The notes under the pieces are model-generated. The model worked only from the letters and a program-made list of their open reading frames with translations. It was not told the origin of the DNA and did not search any database. A program made the translations under genes and the position numbers. From Collinsella aerofaciens (GTDB lineage Bacteria > Actinomycetota > Coriobacteriia > Coriobacteriales > Coriobacteriaceae), in NCBI RefSeq assembly GCF_902364945.1, contig NZ_CABJFS010000004.1:124001-188000 (forward strand): a DNA stretch of 64,000 nucleotides. The letters run 5' to 3'. Of this stretch, positions 25,398-33,438 are shown in pieces. Each line of letters starts with the position of its first letter. The first letter of the stretch is position 1.

Positions 25398-25408
25398 GTT
25401 AGCCTAGG
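25398..25408 (-). promoter_or_regulatory. Possible iron-regulator (DtxR-type) half site
   Basis: GTTAGCCTAGG matches the core GTTAGCCTAA of DtxR/IdeR boxes. It lies 25 bases upstream of the DUF3793 start. The flanking arms are degenerate, so it is only a candidate. Confidence 0.3.
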
Positions 25409-25465
25409 AAAACTTATACACGAAAGTAAGCCTTGGTCAACTAAAAAGTTTGAATAGGGAAACTA

Positions 25466-25525
25466 TTGACCGAACGGACATGATTTTGGGTTAAGATGGG
25501 GACACCCCATGGGGGTATCTAGATA
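25466..25525 (+). promoter_or_regulatory. Promoter region with a CsoR-like palindrome
   Basis: A possible -35 TTGACC (25466-25471) and -10 TAAGAT (25492-25497), with a long 20-bp spacing. Directly after them come ACACCCCATGGGGGTAT (25502-25518, a GC-rich palindrome of the sort bound by copper-sensing CsoR repressors) and the perfect palindrome TATCTAGATA (25516-25525). The downstream gene encodes a heavy-metal-associated domain, which supports metal control. Confidence 0.45.
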
Positions 25526-25547
25526 GTGCTACTTGAAAGGGGAACGC

Positions 25548-25931
25548 ATGAGTGACTTGCTCAACCCTGCGAATCTCATCGTGCTAGCCGTCATTGCCGT
25601 CGGCATGTTTTTTGGGTTGCGTCGCATTGCCGCTTCGACACACGGGAAGAGTTGCTGCAGCGATGGTGCGAGCGGCAAGAAGGCCAAAAAGGTTGTTGTG
25701 GTGGATACCGATGCGTCACACTATCCCTATAGCGATGAGCTGCTCATCGGCGGCATGAGTTGCGACGGCTGCGCTCAGAACGTGGCCAATGCCCTCAATG
25801 CGCTGGATGGTGTGTGGGCAACGGTGACGTATGCGGACCACACGGCACGCGTGCGCTCTAAGCAGCCGGTTGATCGTGGTGTCCTCGAGACGGCCGTGAA
25901 AGACGCGGGCTACTACGTCATGACGCTGTAA
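25548..25931 (+). CDS. Membrane-anchored heavy-metal-associated (HMA) domain protein
   Basis: A 127-residue protein. The N-terminal membrane helix (LIVLAVIAVGMFFGL) is followed by GKSCCSDG and a Lys-rich linker, similar to FeoB-associated Cys-rich membrane proteins. The C-terminal 70 residues are an HMA domain with the metal motif GGMSCDGCAQNV (CxxC). It probably handles copper or another soft metal at the inner face of the membrane. The CsoR-like palindrome upstream fits this. Divergent from DUF3793/flavodoxin. The start at 25548 follows AAAGGGGA. Confidence 0.83.
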   Translation: MSDLLNPANLIVLAVIAVGMFFGLRRIAASTHGKSCCSDGASGKKAKKVVVVDTDASHYPYSDELLIGGMSCDGCAQNVANALNALDGVWATVTYADHTARVRSKQPVDRGVLETAVKDAGYYVMTL

Positions 25932-25957
25932 GCGTCGCTCTGGATGCGCTTCCTTGG

Positions 25958-26383
25958 CTAGGCTCGTCCGCGCAGTTCGATGTCTTGGATGTCGTCGAAG
26001 TCGATGGCGATGTCTCGGAGCTTGAGGAGCTTGAAGGCGGGGAGCGCCTCGTCGAGGATGCCGGTGCGGCTGCGATAGCCGTATGTATCGTAATAGGTGA
26101 CACGAACCAAGTCGCCACGTTTGAGACCCTCGAGTTTTTTAGAAAGCACGAGGGCTTTTTCTTCCGTGAGCTCACGTTTTGGCTCGACGGTGATTTCCTG
26201 CTTGCGCACGAGTTCGTAGTATCCCGTGAGGGCGGCAAAGGGCATAAACTGTGCGGCGCGGTTGGCGCGCACGGCACCATTGGCAGTGAGGTTGGGGTCG
26301 GCGGCGCGGCGTCTGCCCTCGGGGTCCGCCAGGCGCTCGAAGGCGGTCGGCGGGCGCACGGGCTGTTGTTTGGGTTTAGGCAC
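25958..26383 (-). CDS. YolD-like protein
   Basis: A protein of about 141 residues of the YolD-like family, which accompanies UmuC-type polymerases in Gram-positive genomes and is thought to do the job of UmuD. RAAQFMPFAALTGYYE is the typical family segment. Start GTG 26383, 5 bases behind GGAGG and overlapping the polymerase gene by 8 bases, so translation is coupled. Confidence 0.82.
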   Translation of the reverse strand: MPKPKQQPVRPPTAFERLADPEGRRRAADPNLTANGAVRANRAAQFMPFAALTGYYELVRKQEITVEPKRELTEEKALVLSKKLEGLKRGDLVRVTYYDTYGYRSRTGILDEALPAFKLLKLRDIAIDFDDIQDIELRGRA

Positions 26384-27881
26384 GGTGTCCTCCAACTTGT
26401 TCGTTGCGTTCGCGCGCGGTGGCGCCGGCGGTAAAGCTTAATCCCTTGACGAGCGCGTTCTTGCCGTACTTGCCTTTCACGGCCAGGACGGCGCGCGCTA
26501 GGTCGCGCTCGCGCTCATCGGCCTCGATATCGCTGAACAGATCGATGGTGGCAAATTCCTCGGGCATGAGGTTGCCAAATCCCAGGTTGATGCGCTTGAC
26601 CGGTCGTTTGGGATCGACCGTTTGTGCCCAAAGGTCATCGAAATAGCCCATGATCTTCTTAAACGAATTGGTGCGCTCGGGTAGCTTTCGCGAGGCGTTG
26701 GAGTGCGCAAAGAGTGCGGCATAGCCACCACGCGGTTTGCCGCCATGCTCTCCCACAAAGATGCCATCGATTGCCTGCGCTTCGCGCACCAGGCGGCGCC
26801 GTTCGTCATCGCGCTGGACGGGCTTGGGAGCACGGGGCGCGAGCTCGGGACCGTCGGTCGCTGCGGGCTCGATGCCCGAGGTGCTCGAGCGCAGGTGCCC
26901 GCAGCCGTCTATATACTGCGCCGTGCCGCTGGCGTTGAGCCGGCGTATGTCGGCGCGCTCGCTTGCATAGCCCACAAAGAGCGAGATGCTGTCGCACACC
27001 ACGTGCTTGTCGATCAAATCCAGCACGGCGGCATCGACCATTTCGCGCAGGACGGTGTAGGCCTGCTCGTAGGCATAGCCCTTCGAGAGCACCTGCCCCG
27101 TGGTGGTCGAGGTCGCTTGCGGGCGATAAGCTTGGATATCGGCGATGGTTGTCGGCTCACGCCCGAAGGCGTGGTCGATAAGATATTCGGCATTGACGCC
27201 GAGCTCATCGTAAAGCAGGTTTTCGTCGAGCGCGGCGACGCCCATCAAATCGTAGACGCCGTACTTTTCGAGGCGGGCTGCCACGCCGGGGCCGATGCCC
27301 CAGATATCGGTAATGGGACGATGGGGCCAGATCTCCTTGCGGAAGGTCTCGTCGTCGAGTATGCCGATGCGGCTGGGTGCGTGCTTGGCGGTAATGTCGA
27401 GCGCTACCTTGGCCTGGAATAGGTTGGGGCCGATACCGACCGTCGCCGTGACGCCGGTGCGCGCGAGGACCTCGTCGCGCAACATGCAGGCGAAGCCTTC
27501 CGCATCGGTGTGATAGAGGTCCAGATATGGCGTCACGTCGATAAAGCACTCGTCAATTGAGTAGACGTGAATGTCTTGCGGACTGACGTATTCCAGGTAT
27601 ATACCGTAGATCCGCGCCGACACCTCCATGTAGTGCTGCATGCGCGGTACGGCCTTAATGTAGTCGATGCCATCGGGTATTTCGAACAGGCGACAGCGGT
27701 TGTGAATCCCTAGGTCCTTCATAGCCTGCGTGATAGCGAGACAGATAGTCGTGCGTCCGCGCGATTCGTCGGCAACGACCAGGTTGGTGGTGAGCGGATC
27801 GAGCCCACGATCGACGCACTCGACGCTGGCATAAAACGTCTTGAGGTCGATGCAGATGTAGGTGTGCTGCTCGTGCGCCAT
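26376..27881 (-). CDS. Y-family DNA polymerase (UmuC/DinB type)
   Basis: A translesion polymerase of 501 residues. Catalytic acidic segments are YICIDLKTFYASVECVDRG (first Asp) and YSIDECFIDVTPY (SIDE motif). The helix-hairpin-helix IWGIGPGVAARLEKYGV and the little-finger domain follow. The length and the YolD partner place it with the UvrX/UmuC-like group rather than classical DinB. Start ATG 27881 behind GGGAGGG. SOS boxes upstream imply LexA control, so it is expected after DNA damage. Confidence 0.92.
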   Translation of the reverse strand: MAHEQHTYICIDLKTFYASVECVDRGLDPLTTNLVVADESRGRTTICLAITQAMKDLGIHNRCRLFEIPDGIDYIKAVPRMQHYMEVSARIYGIYLEYVSPQDIHVYSIDECFIDVTPYLDLYHTDAEGFACMLRDEVLARTGVTATVGIGPNLFQAKVALDITAKHAPSRIGILDDETFRKEIWPHRPITDIWGIGPGVAARLEKYGVYDLMGVAALDENLLYDELGVNAEYLIDHAFGREPTTIADIQAYRPQATSTTTGQVLSKGYAYEQAYTVLREMVDAAVLDLIDKHVVCDSISLFVGYASERADIRRLNASGTAQYIDGCGHLRSSTSGIEPAATDGPELAPRAPKPVQRDDERRRLVREAQAIDGIFVGEHGGKPRGGYAALFAHSNASRKLPERTNSFKKIMGYFDDLWAQTVDPKRPVKRINLGFGNLMPEEFATIDLFSDIEADERERDLARAVLAVKGKYGKNALVKGLSFTAGATARERNEQVGGHRA

Positions 27882-27895
27882 CCGAGCCCTCCCAT

Positions 27896-27940
27896 CAAAC
27901 ACATGTTCTTATCGAATACCTGTTCGATAATACCTGCTCG
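27896..27940 (-). promoter_or_regulatory. Tandem LexA (SOS) boxes
   Basis: The Gram-positive LexA site is CGAAC-N4-GTTCG. CGAATACCTGTTCG at 27913-27926 matches 9 of 10 fixed bases, and CAAACACATGTTCT at 27896-27909 matches 8 of 10. A third degenerate copy, ATAATACCTGCTCG (27927-27940), directly follows the best one. They lie 15-60 bases upstream of the polymerase start. Confidence 0.7.
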
Positions 27941-28104
27941 ACCGGACACCGTCAAAATCTGTCCCTATTTGGCAGGTATGGTCGTGCGGCTGCATCGGGT
28001 TTTAACGCAGCCCTAAAGAGCGCGAAACAGCTCGGAAAAGCTTGCTTCGTAGCATGAGACTAACGATTGATGCCACCATAAAGCACGGAAGGGTTGTGGG
28101 GATA

Positions 28105-28629
28105 ATGGTTAACTATGGGTTTGGTATGCCGACGCGCTTGGTTGCGGATGGGGACGTGGCTCGCTGGTGCGGGCGATTGGTTGCCCACTATGGCGGCACC
28201 AAGACACTGGTCGTGCTGGGAGGCGACAAGCACACGCGTGATGAGCTCGTTTCGGCGGCGCTGGGCTCGCTCGATCGCGCCCTGCTCGAACGCGTGCTCT
28301 TTCGTTGCGGCTTGGTCGGGGGCGACGGGGGAGACGATTTGGTCGATGAGGCCGTAGCCCTGGCGACCGATGAGGGCGTGGACTTTGTCCTGGCGATCGG
28401 CGATGCCGATACGGCGGGCTTTGCGCGCGAACTCGCTCGTCGCATGGCCGTGCTCGATGCCGGCGAGGACGGCTTTGTTCCCTACGGATGCATCGTCTCC
28501 GAGGGAAAAGTGCCCGCCGTTGTGGGCGCCGGCGAGGTTCCCGTTTTCGCCATCATCGCCCCCGAACTGCTGGAGGGTATCGGCTCGCCCTTGCGCGAGC
28601 TGCTCGGCAGCGTGTGCGCCGCGGCCTAA
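28105..28629 (+). CDS. Truncated iron-alcohol-dehydrogenase-like protein
   Basis: A 174-residue protein resembling only the N-terminal, nucleotide-binding half of iron-containing alcohol dehydrogenases: NYGFGMPTRLVADGDV at the start, TLVVLGGDKHTRDELV, and DFVLAIGDADTAGFARELA where the family has VGGGS-x-x-D-x-AK. The GGGS loop is altered and the metal-binding C-terminal domain (about 200 residues) is absent, so dehydrogenase activity is unlikely. It may be a decayed gene that is still open, or a domain with a new role. I placed the start at ATG 28105, behind GTGGGG; frame extension to 28042 is possible. Confidence 0.55.
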   Translation: MVNYGFGMPTRLVADGDVARWCGRLVAHYGGTKTLVVLGGDKHTRDELVSAALGSLDRALLERVLFRCGLVGGDGGDDLVDEAVALATDEGVDFVLAIGDADTAGFARELARRMAVLDAGEDGFVPYGCIVSEGKVPAVVGAGEVPVFAIIAPELLEGIGSPLRELLGSVCAAA

Positions 28630-28639
28630 TATTTACCAT

Positions 28640-28705
28640 AAAGGGATGGGTTATTTTTGATTGGCAAAGCGTTTGACCTGCCAAAATAAACCTGTCCCTT
28701 TTTGG
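28640..28705 (+). terminator. Long imperfect hairpin after the ADH-like gene
   Basis: AAAGGGA pairs with TCCCTTT at the ends, and GGTTATTTT/AAAATAAACC and TGGCA/TGCCA inside; TTTTT follows the 3' arm. Probably a terminator. Its 3' part belongs to a GTCCCT-N-TTTGG repeat seen elsewhere in the window. Confidence 0.6.
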
Positions 28706-28740
28706 TCGGTTGCCGTTGGGGGGCCGATTGGCAACGCTCG

Positions 28741-28769
28741 CTGATTATAGTCTTGACCTGCGCTAGAAT
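28741..28769 (+). promoter_or_regulatory. Possible pgi promoter
   Basis: CTGATT and TAGAAT, 17 bp apart, 60 bases before the pgi start. The -35 is a weak match. Confidence 0.4.
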
Positions 28770-28828
28770 AGTGGCATCTGAATGTCCGGGCGCATGGAGG
28801 CGTGTGCCCGTATGCTGAGGAGGACCCT

Positions 28829-30523
28829 ATGGCAACTGTTGCCGCACCTATCGATGCTACGTCGACTGCCGCTTGGAAGGCGCTCGAGGCTCATCAGGAG
28901 AAGCTCGAGGCCGAAGGTATCGACCTTAAGGCCTGGTTCGCCGCCGATGCCGAGCGCGTGAACAAGCTGAGCTTTGACGCCGGTGACCTGCACTTCGACC
29001 TGTCCAAGAACCTGGTGACCGATGAGACCGTCAAGCTGCTGTGCGATCTTGCCCGCGAGGTGAAGCTCGAGGAGCGCCGTGACGCCATGTTCTCCGGCGA
29101 GCACATCAACACCACCGAGGACCGCGCCGTCCTGCACACCGCGCTGCGCCGCCCGGCGAGCGAGAAGGGCCAGCTCATCGTCGACGGCCAGGACGTCGTC
29201 GCCGACGTGCACGAGGTCCTCGACCGCATGTACGCCTTCGCCGAGCGCGTGCGCTCCGGTGAGTGGAAGGGCGTTACCGGCAAGAGGATCGAGCACCTGG
29301 TGTCCATCGGCATCGGCGGCTCCGACCTGGGCCCGGTCATGGCGTACGAGGCTCTGCGTCCCTATGCCGACGCCGGTATCGATTGCCGCTACATCTCCAA
29401 CATCGACCCCAATGACCAGGCAGAGAAGCTCAAGGGCCTGGATCCCGAGACAACGCTCGTGATCATCGTCTCCAAGACCTTCACCACGCTCGAGACCCTC
29501 ACCAACGCCCGCGAGGTCAAGACCTGGATGCTCGAGCAGCTCAAGGCTCAGGGCGCCATCGATGGCTCCGATGAGCAGAACGCCGAGGCCGTGGCCAAGC
29601 ACTTCGTCGCCGTTTCCACCGCACTCGAGAAGGTCGAGGCCTTCGGTATCGACCCGGCCAACGCCTTTGGTTTCTGGAACTGGGTCGGCGGCCGCTACTC
29701 CGTCGACTCCGCCGTGGGCCTGTCGCTGATCGTCGTGCTCGGCCCCGAGCGTTTCCAGCAGTTCCTCGAGGGCTTCCACGCCATCGACGAGTACTTCTGC
29801 AGCACCCCGCTCGAGAACAACGCCGTCGCGCTGATGGGCCTACTCAACGTCTGGTACGTCAACTTCTTCGGTTCCAAGAGCCACGCCGTGCTTCCGTACT
29901 GCCAGTACCTGCACCGTTTCCCGGCCTACCTGCAGCAGCTCACCATGGAGTCCAACGGCAAGCATGTCCGCTGGGACGGCAGCGCCGTGACCTCCGACAC
30001 CGGTGAGATCTTCTGGGGCGAGCCCGGCACCAACGGCCAGCACGCCTTCTACCAGCTGCTGCACCAGGGCACCGTGGTGGTCCCGGCCGATTTCATCGCC
30101 TTCGCCAATACCGCCAACCCTGCGACCGATAGCGGTCAGGACGTGCACGAGCTGTTCCTGGGCAACTTCCTGGCCCAGACCAAGGCACTCGCCTTTGGCA
30201 AGACAGCCGACGAGGTTCGTGCCGAGGGCACGCCCGAGCAGATCGTCCCGGCCCGTTGCTTTGAGGGTAACCGCCCGACGACCTCGATCTTCGGCGACAC
30301 GCTGACCCCGTTCGCACTCGGCGAGCTCATCGCCCTGTACGAGCACATCACGTTTGTCGAGGGCACGGTCTGGGGCATCGACTCTTACGACCAGTGGGGC
30401 GTTGAGCTGGGCAAGCAGCTTGCCAAGCAGATCACCCCGGCCTTCCACGATAACGCCGCCAAGGCCGAGCAGGACGCTTCGACCCAGGCGCTCATCGAGT
30501 TCTATCGCGCGCACCGCAAGTAG
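28829..30523 (+). CDS. pgi: Glucose-6-phosphate isomerase
   Basis: Interconverts glucose 6-phosphate and fructose 6-phosphate. The protein has 564 residues, like the longer bacterial form. [12 protein letters not shown] (phosphate loop), [12 protein letters not shown] and the segment around [18 protein letters not shown] are clear signatures, and [10 protein letters not shown] contains the active-site Glu. GAGGAGG lies 6 bases before ATG 28829. Codon use is strongly biased to C/G-ending codons, as for a highly expressed gene. Fructose 6-phosphate links it to the sugar-amine locus further right, but it is its own unit with a terminator. Confidence 0.97.
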   Translation: MATVAAPIDATSTAAWKALEAHQEKLEAEGIDLKAWFAADAERVNKLSFDAGDLHFDLSKNLVTDETVKLLCDLAREVKLEERRDAMFSGEHINTTEDRAVLHTALRRPASEKGQLIVDGQDVVADVHEVLDRMYAFAERVRSGEWKGVTGKRIEHLVSIGIGGSDLGPVMAYEALRPYADAGIDCRYISNIDPNDQAEKLKGLDPETTLVIIVSKTFTTLETLTNAREVKTWMLEQLKAQGAIDGSDEQNAEAVAKHFVAVSTALEKVEAFGIDPANAFGFWNWVGGRYSVDSAVGLSLIVVLGPERFQQFLEGFHAIDEYFCSTPLENNAVALMGLLNVWYVNFFGSKSHAVLPYCQYLHRFPAYLQQLTMESNGKHVRWDGSAVTSDTGEIFWGEPGTNGQHAFYQLLHQGTVVVPADFIAFANTANPATDSGQDVHELFLGNFLAQTKALAFGKTADEVRAEGTPEQIVPARCFEGNRPTTSIFGDTLTPFALGELIALYEHITFVEGTVWGIDSYDQWGVELGKQLAKQITPAFHDNAAKAEQDASTQALIEFYRAHRK

Positions 30524-30554
30524 GATTCGCTGCGAAAACTAACGCATAGCCGAC

Positions 30555-30587
30555 AAGGGCCCGTATCCGTTGGGATGCGGGCCCTTT
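30555..30587 (+). terminator. pgi terminator
   Basis: AAGGGCCCGTATCC/GGATGCGGGCCCTT stem with a short loop, ending in TTTG. Confidence 0.85.
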
Positions 30588-30760
30588 GCTATTTGGATAG
30601 GATGGAATGTATCGGGAGGCGCCTCGACGGGCATCGCAATCGTCGAAGGCGCGCCGGCCATGTTTGGGACAATATGATATTTTTCCCGTTGCAAACAGCG
30701 CCGCCGTGGGTGTTCTGTATGATGGCTCAGACAAGGTTGCTCAATGACAGGGAGGCACAT

Positions 30761-31603
30761 ATGGCAATTAAGGCCATCGCAATGGATATCGACGGTACGC
30801 TCACCAACGACCAGAAGGTGATCAGCCCGCGTACGCGCGAGAAGCTGCTCGCGGCGCAGGAATCGGGTATTAAGCTCATCTTGGCTTCGGGTCGTCCCGC
30901 CTGGGGTCTTCACGCCTTGGCGCAGGAGCTCGACCTTCAAAACCATGACGGTCTGTTAGTTGCCTTTAATGGAGCGCATGTGGTCGACGCTCAGACCGAT
31001 GAGGTCCTTTTTGACCAAGCCATGCCGGCTGACGAGCTGCACCGTCTGATTGATCATCTGCGCAATTTTGACGTGATCCCTATGATTTCGCTCGGTCGCG
31101 ATTTGCACGTCGAGGACTCGTACCATTGCATGATCACGCTGCCTGACGGCTCTCAGAAAAACATCGTCAAGTATGAGCGCGATGCGTGCGATCTTAAGAT
31201 CCGCGAGGTGGAAAGCCTGCATGAGGTCGTTGATGCTTATCCCGTGGACAAGCTGCTGACGGCGGGCGATCCGACCTACCTGCAGGCGCATTACGCGGAA
31301 ATGTATGCGCCCTTTACCCAGACGCTTTCGGGCATGTTTACGGCTGACTGGTACTTTGAGTACACGGCGCCCGGTATCGACAAGGCCCGTGCGCTCGAGG
31401 GTGCCCTGCCCAAGCTCGGCATCGATGCCAGTGAGGTCGTATCGTTTGGCGACGGCCAGAACGACAAGTCCATGATTGAGTGGGCCGGCACCGGTGTTGC
31501 CATGGGCAACGCCGTCGATGAGGTTAAGGCTGTGGCCCAGATGGTGACCGCCAATAACAACGAAGACGGTATTGCGGTGGCGCTGGATAAGCTGCTGGGT
31601 TAG
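30761..31603 (+). CDS. Cof-type HAD-IIB hydrolase
   Basis: A phosphatase of 280 residues. Motif I AMDIDGTLTNDQ, motif II LASGRPAWG, motif III in GIDKARALEGALPKLG, motif IV SFGDGQNDKSMIEW; C2B cap at about 85-200. It resembles YbiV/YidA-type sugar phosphatases; the substrate is unknown. ATG 30761 follows GGGAGG by 6 bases. Paralogous to the gene at 9991. Confidence 0.9.
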   Translation: MAIKAIAMDIDGTLTNDQKVISPRTREKLLAAQESGIKLILASGRPAWGLHALAQELDLQNHDGLLVAFNGAHVVDAQTDEVLFDQAMPADELHRLIDHLRNFDVIPMISLGRDLHVEDSYHCMITLPDGSQKNIVKYERDACDLKIREVESLHEVVDAYPVDKLLTAGDPTYLQAHYAEMYAPFTQTLSGMFTADWYFEYTAPGIDKARALEGALPKLGIDASEVVSFGDGQNDKSMIEWAGTGVAMGNAVDEVKAVAQMVTANNNEDGIAVALDKLLG

Positions 31604-31625
31604 AATCGCCGATAATGCATGGTTC

Positions 31626-31653
31626 GGGCGCCTGCTTACAGGCGCCCTTTTGT
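31626..31653 (+). terminator. Terminator between two HAD genes
   Basis: GGGCGCCTG/CAGGCGCCC with a CTTA loop, followed by TTTTGTT. Confidence 0.88.
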
Positions 31654-31666
31654 TAGGGAGGGTGCC

Positions 31667-32326
31667 GTGTCTGCATTTCCGTTCGACGCCGTTATCTTTG
31701 ACATGGACGGTGTCATTGTCGATACCGAGTATTACTACCTGGGCGAGACTGCCGCGTTTGCCAAGGAGCTTGGGTTGAACCTGACTCAAGAGGAGTTGAA
31801 TGGGCAGGTCGGTACCTCGCATCAGTTCTTCCTGCATATGCTGGTCGATTGGTTTGAGCGTGCCGGTAAGGGGCATTTCACTGGCGAAGAAGCGTTGGCC
31901 CGTTGGGACGAGTGGGCGCATAAGCGTCTGCGTGACTACCAGGCTTTGATTAACCCGGGCGCTGTGGATACGATTCGAGAGTTGCCGCGCCGTGGCGTTC
32001 GCGTGGCGCTTGCCAGCTCGTCTCCCGTGGATAGCATCGAGGAAGTGCTCAACGCGTGCGGGTTGTCGGATGCCTTTGAATATGTGGTGAGCGGCGAGCA
32101 GTTTAAGGAGAGCAAGCCCGAGCCCGATATCTACTTGCATGCGCTGGACTTGCTGGGGCTGCCCGCGGACCGCTGCTGCTGCGTTGAGGATTCGGTGCCT
32201 GGCATCACTGCCGGCAAGCGAGCCGGCCTGACAGTCATTGCCAAGCGCGAGGAGCGCTTCGGCTTTAGCCAGGATGCCGCGGACAAGATCATCGACCAGC
32301 TGCCGGAGCTGCTCACGCTTTCTTAG
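31667..32326 (+). CDS. HAD-IA phosphatase, beta-phosphoglucomutase-like
   Basis: A protein of 219 residues. VIFDMDGVIVDTEYYY is motif I with the second catalytic Asp; a helical C1 cap spans about 20-85. LASSSP is motif II, KPEPDIYLHAL motif III, and CVEDSVPGITAG motif IV. This is the pattern of beta-phosphoglucomutase and 2-deoxyglucose-6-phosphatase-like enzymes; the exact reaction is not readable. Start GTG 31667, behind AGGGAGG. Confidence 0.88.
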   Translation: MSAFPFDAVIFDMDGVIVDTEYYYLGETAAFAKELGLNLTQEELNGQVGTSHQFFLHMLVDWFERAGKGHFTGEEALARWDEWAHKRLRDYQALINPGAVDTIRELPRRGVRVALASSSPVDSIEEVLNACGLSDAFEYVVSGEQFKESKPEPDIYLHALDLLGLPADRCCCVEDSVPGITAGKRAGLTVIAKREERFGFSQDAADKIIDQLPELLTLS

Positions 32327-32476
32327 GAGCGCGGTAGTTGCGCGTTTTTCGGGTCTGATGAGTAAATAGCCGACATTTTGGTGCGACACCTAGCATACTT
32401 TAAGCTAATGCGGGCTTAAGGACTTGTTGAATGCCCCTAAGTCCGTTTTAGACTTAATTGTGCTTGGAGAGGGTAT

Positions 32477-33220
32477 ATGCCACCGACTGAAGGGCTAGCT
32501 GACGGTAAAGCAGCGATACCGCTGTACCAACAGGTTATCGATATCATCAAAAACGAAATCAACTCCGGTGCCTACAAGGCAGGCGCGCGGATACCCAACG
32601 AATTCGAATTGGCTGAGAGCTATAAAGTTGGCCGCGTTACCGTGCGACGCGCTATTGAGGAGCTCGTCCAACAGGGCTATCTAACGAAGCGACAGGGGAA
32701 AGGCACGTTTGTCAATGCCCCCAAGCTCAAACGCAAGATTCGCCAGAAGGATGACGTCCAGAGTTTTTCGGACGCATGCCGCGTAAACGGAATGGAACCG
32801 GGGGCGCGTGTCATTTCGAGAAAGATACTGCCGGCGGATTCCACCGAAGCACAGTTCTTTGGTGTTCCCGTTGGAACTGACTTGATCTGCGTTGAGCGCG
32901 TGCGTACTGCCGATGGCGTCCCTGTCATGCTCGAGAACAACATATATGTTTACGAGGACAACGCCTATCTATCAACGGCACCTCTATCTAACCAATCCAT
33001 TTTTGAGTTCGTGCGCAACCGGACGGGCCGCACGCCCGCGTTTACCGACCCATGCACGCTTGAGATCGCGTGCGCGTCGCCCGAGGTCGCTCGGTTGTTG
33101 GCAGTTCCCGTTGGCGAACCATTGTTTTATATGGAAGCCTTCTTTTTCGATGAACAGCGGCGGCCGTTTATCATCGGTCGTCAGCGGATCGTTGGGTCTC
33201 GCTACGTTTTTGACATCTAG
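32477..33220 (+). CDS. GntR/HutC-family regulator (UTRA domain), FrlR-like
   Basis: A repressor-type protein of 247 residues. The winged helix at residues 12-80 contains IPLYQQVIDIIKNEI and GRVTVRRAIEELVQQGYL, then KRQGKGTFV. The UTRA ligand domain follows, from about residue 95. It heads the sugar-amine locus on the same strand, 218 bases before the transporter, and most likely regulates it in response to a pathway intermediate. In E. coli the fructoselysine operon is likewise controlled by a GntR/UTRA protein, FrlR. GGAGAGGG lies ahead of the start. Confidence 0.88.
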   Translation: MPPTEGLADGKAAIPLYQQVIDIIKNEINSGAYKAGARIPNEFELAESYKVGRVTVRRAIEELVQQGYLTKRQGKGTFVNAPKLKRKIRQKDDVQSFSDACRVNGMEPGARVISRKILPADSTEAQFFGVPVGTDLICVERVRTADGVPVMLENNIYVYEDNAYLSTAPLSNQSIFEFVRNRTGRTPAFTDPCTLEIACASPEVARLLAVPVGEPLFYMEAFFFDEQRRPFIIGRQRIVGSRYVFDI

Positions 33221-33237
33221 GACATTGCGAATGGAAG

Positions 33238-33263
33238 CGCCCGGTGGATCATCTCACCGGGCG
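33238..33263 (+). terminator. Hairpin after the GntR gene
   Basis: CGCCCGGTG/CACCGGGCG with an 8-base loop. No T-tract, so probably a weak terminator or mRNA end-protecting hairpin. Confidence 0.5.
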
Positions 33264-33373
33264 TCTCCATACCGTTCACGGCGCAAACGCAACCGTTCAA
33301 CCGCGTTGCGGCAATCAGTTTGAAATTATCATGATGACGAGAAAAGCTGCTGGTAATCTATAGAACGTCATAG

Positions 33374-33396
33374 AACGTTTGCCTTGTGCAAACGTT
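33374..33396. promoter_or_regulatory. Candidate GntR operator before the transporter gene
   Basis: AACGTTTGC and GCAAACGTT form a perfect 9-bp inverted repeat around CTTGT. The left arm is preceded by a direct copy, TAGAACGT (33361-33368 and 33371-33378). It lies 43 bases before the start of the first catabolic gene. Confidence 0.5.
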
Positions 33397-33438
33397 GAGG
33401 CGAGATGCGATGCAGTCTCGAGTTCTTTGGAGGTATCT

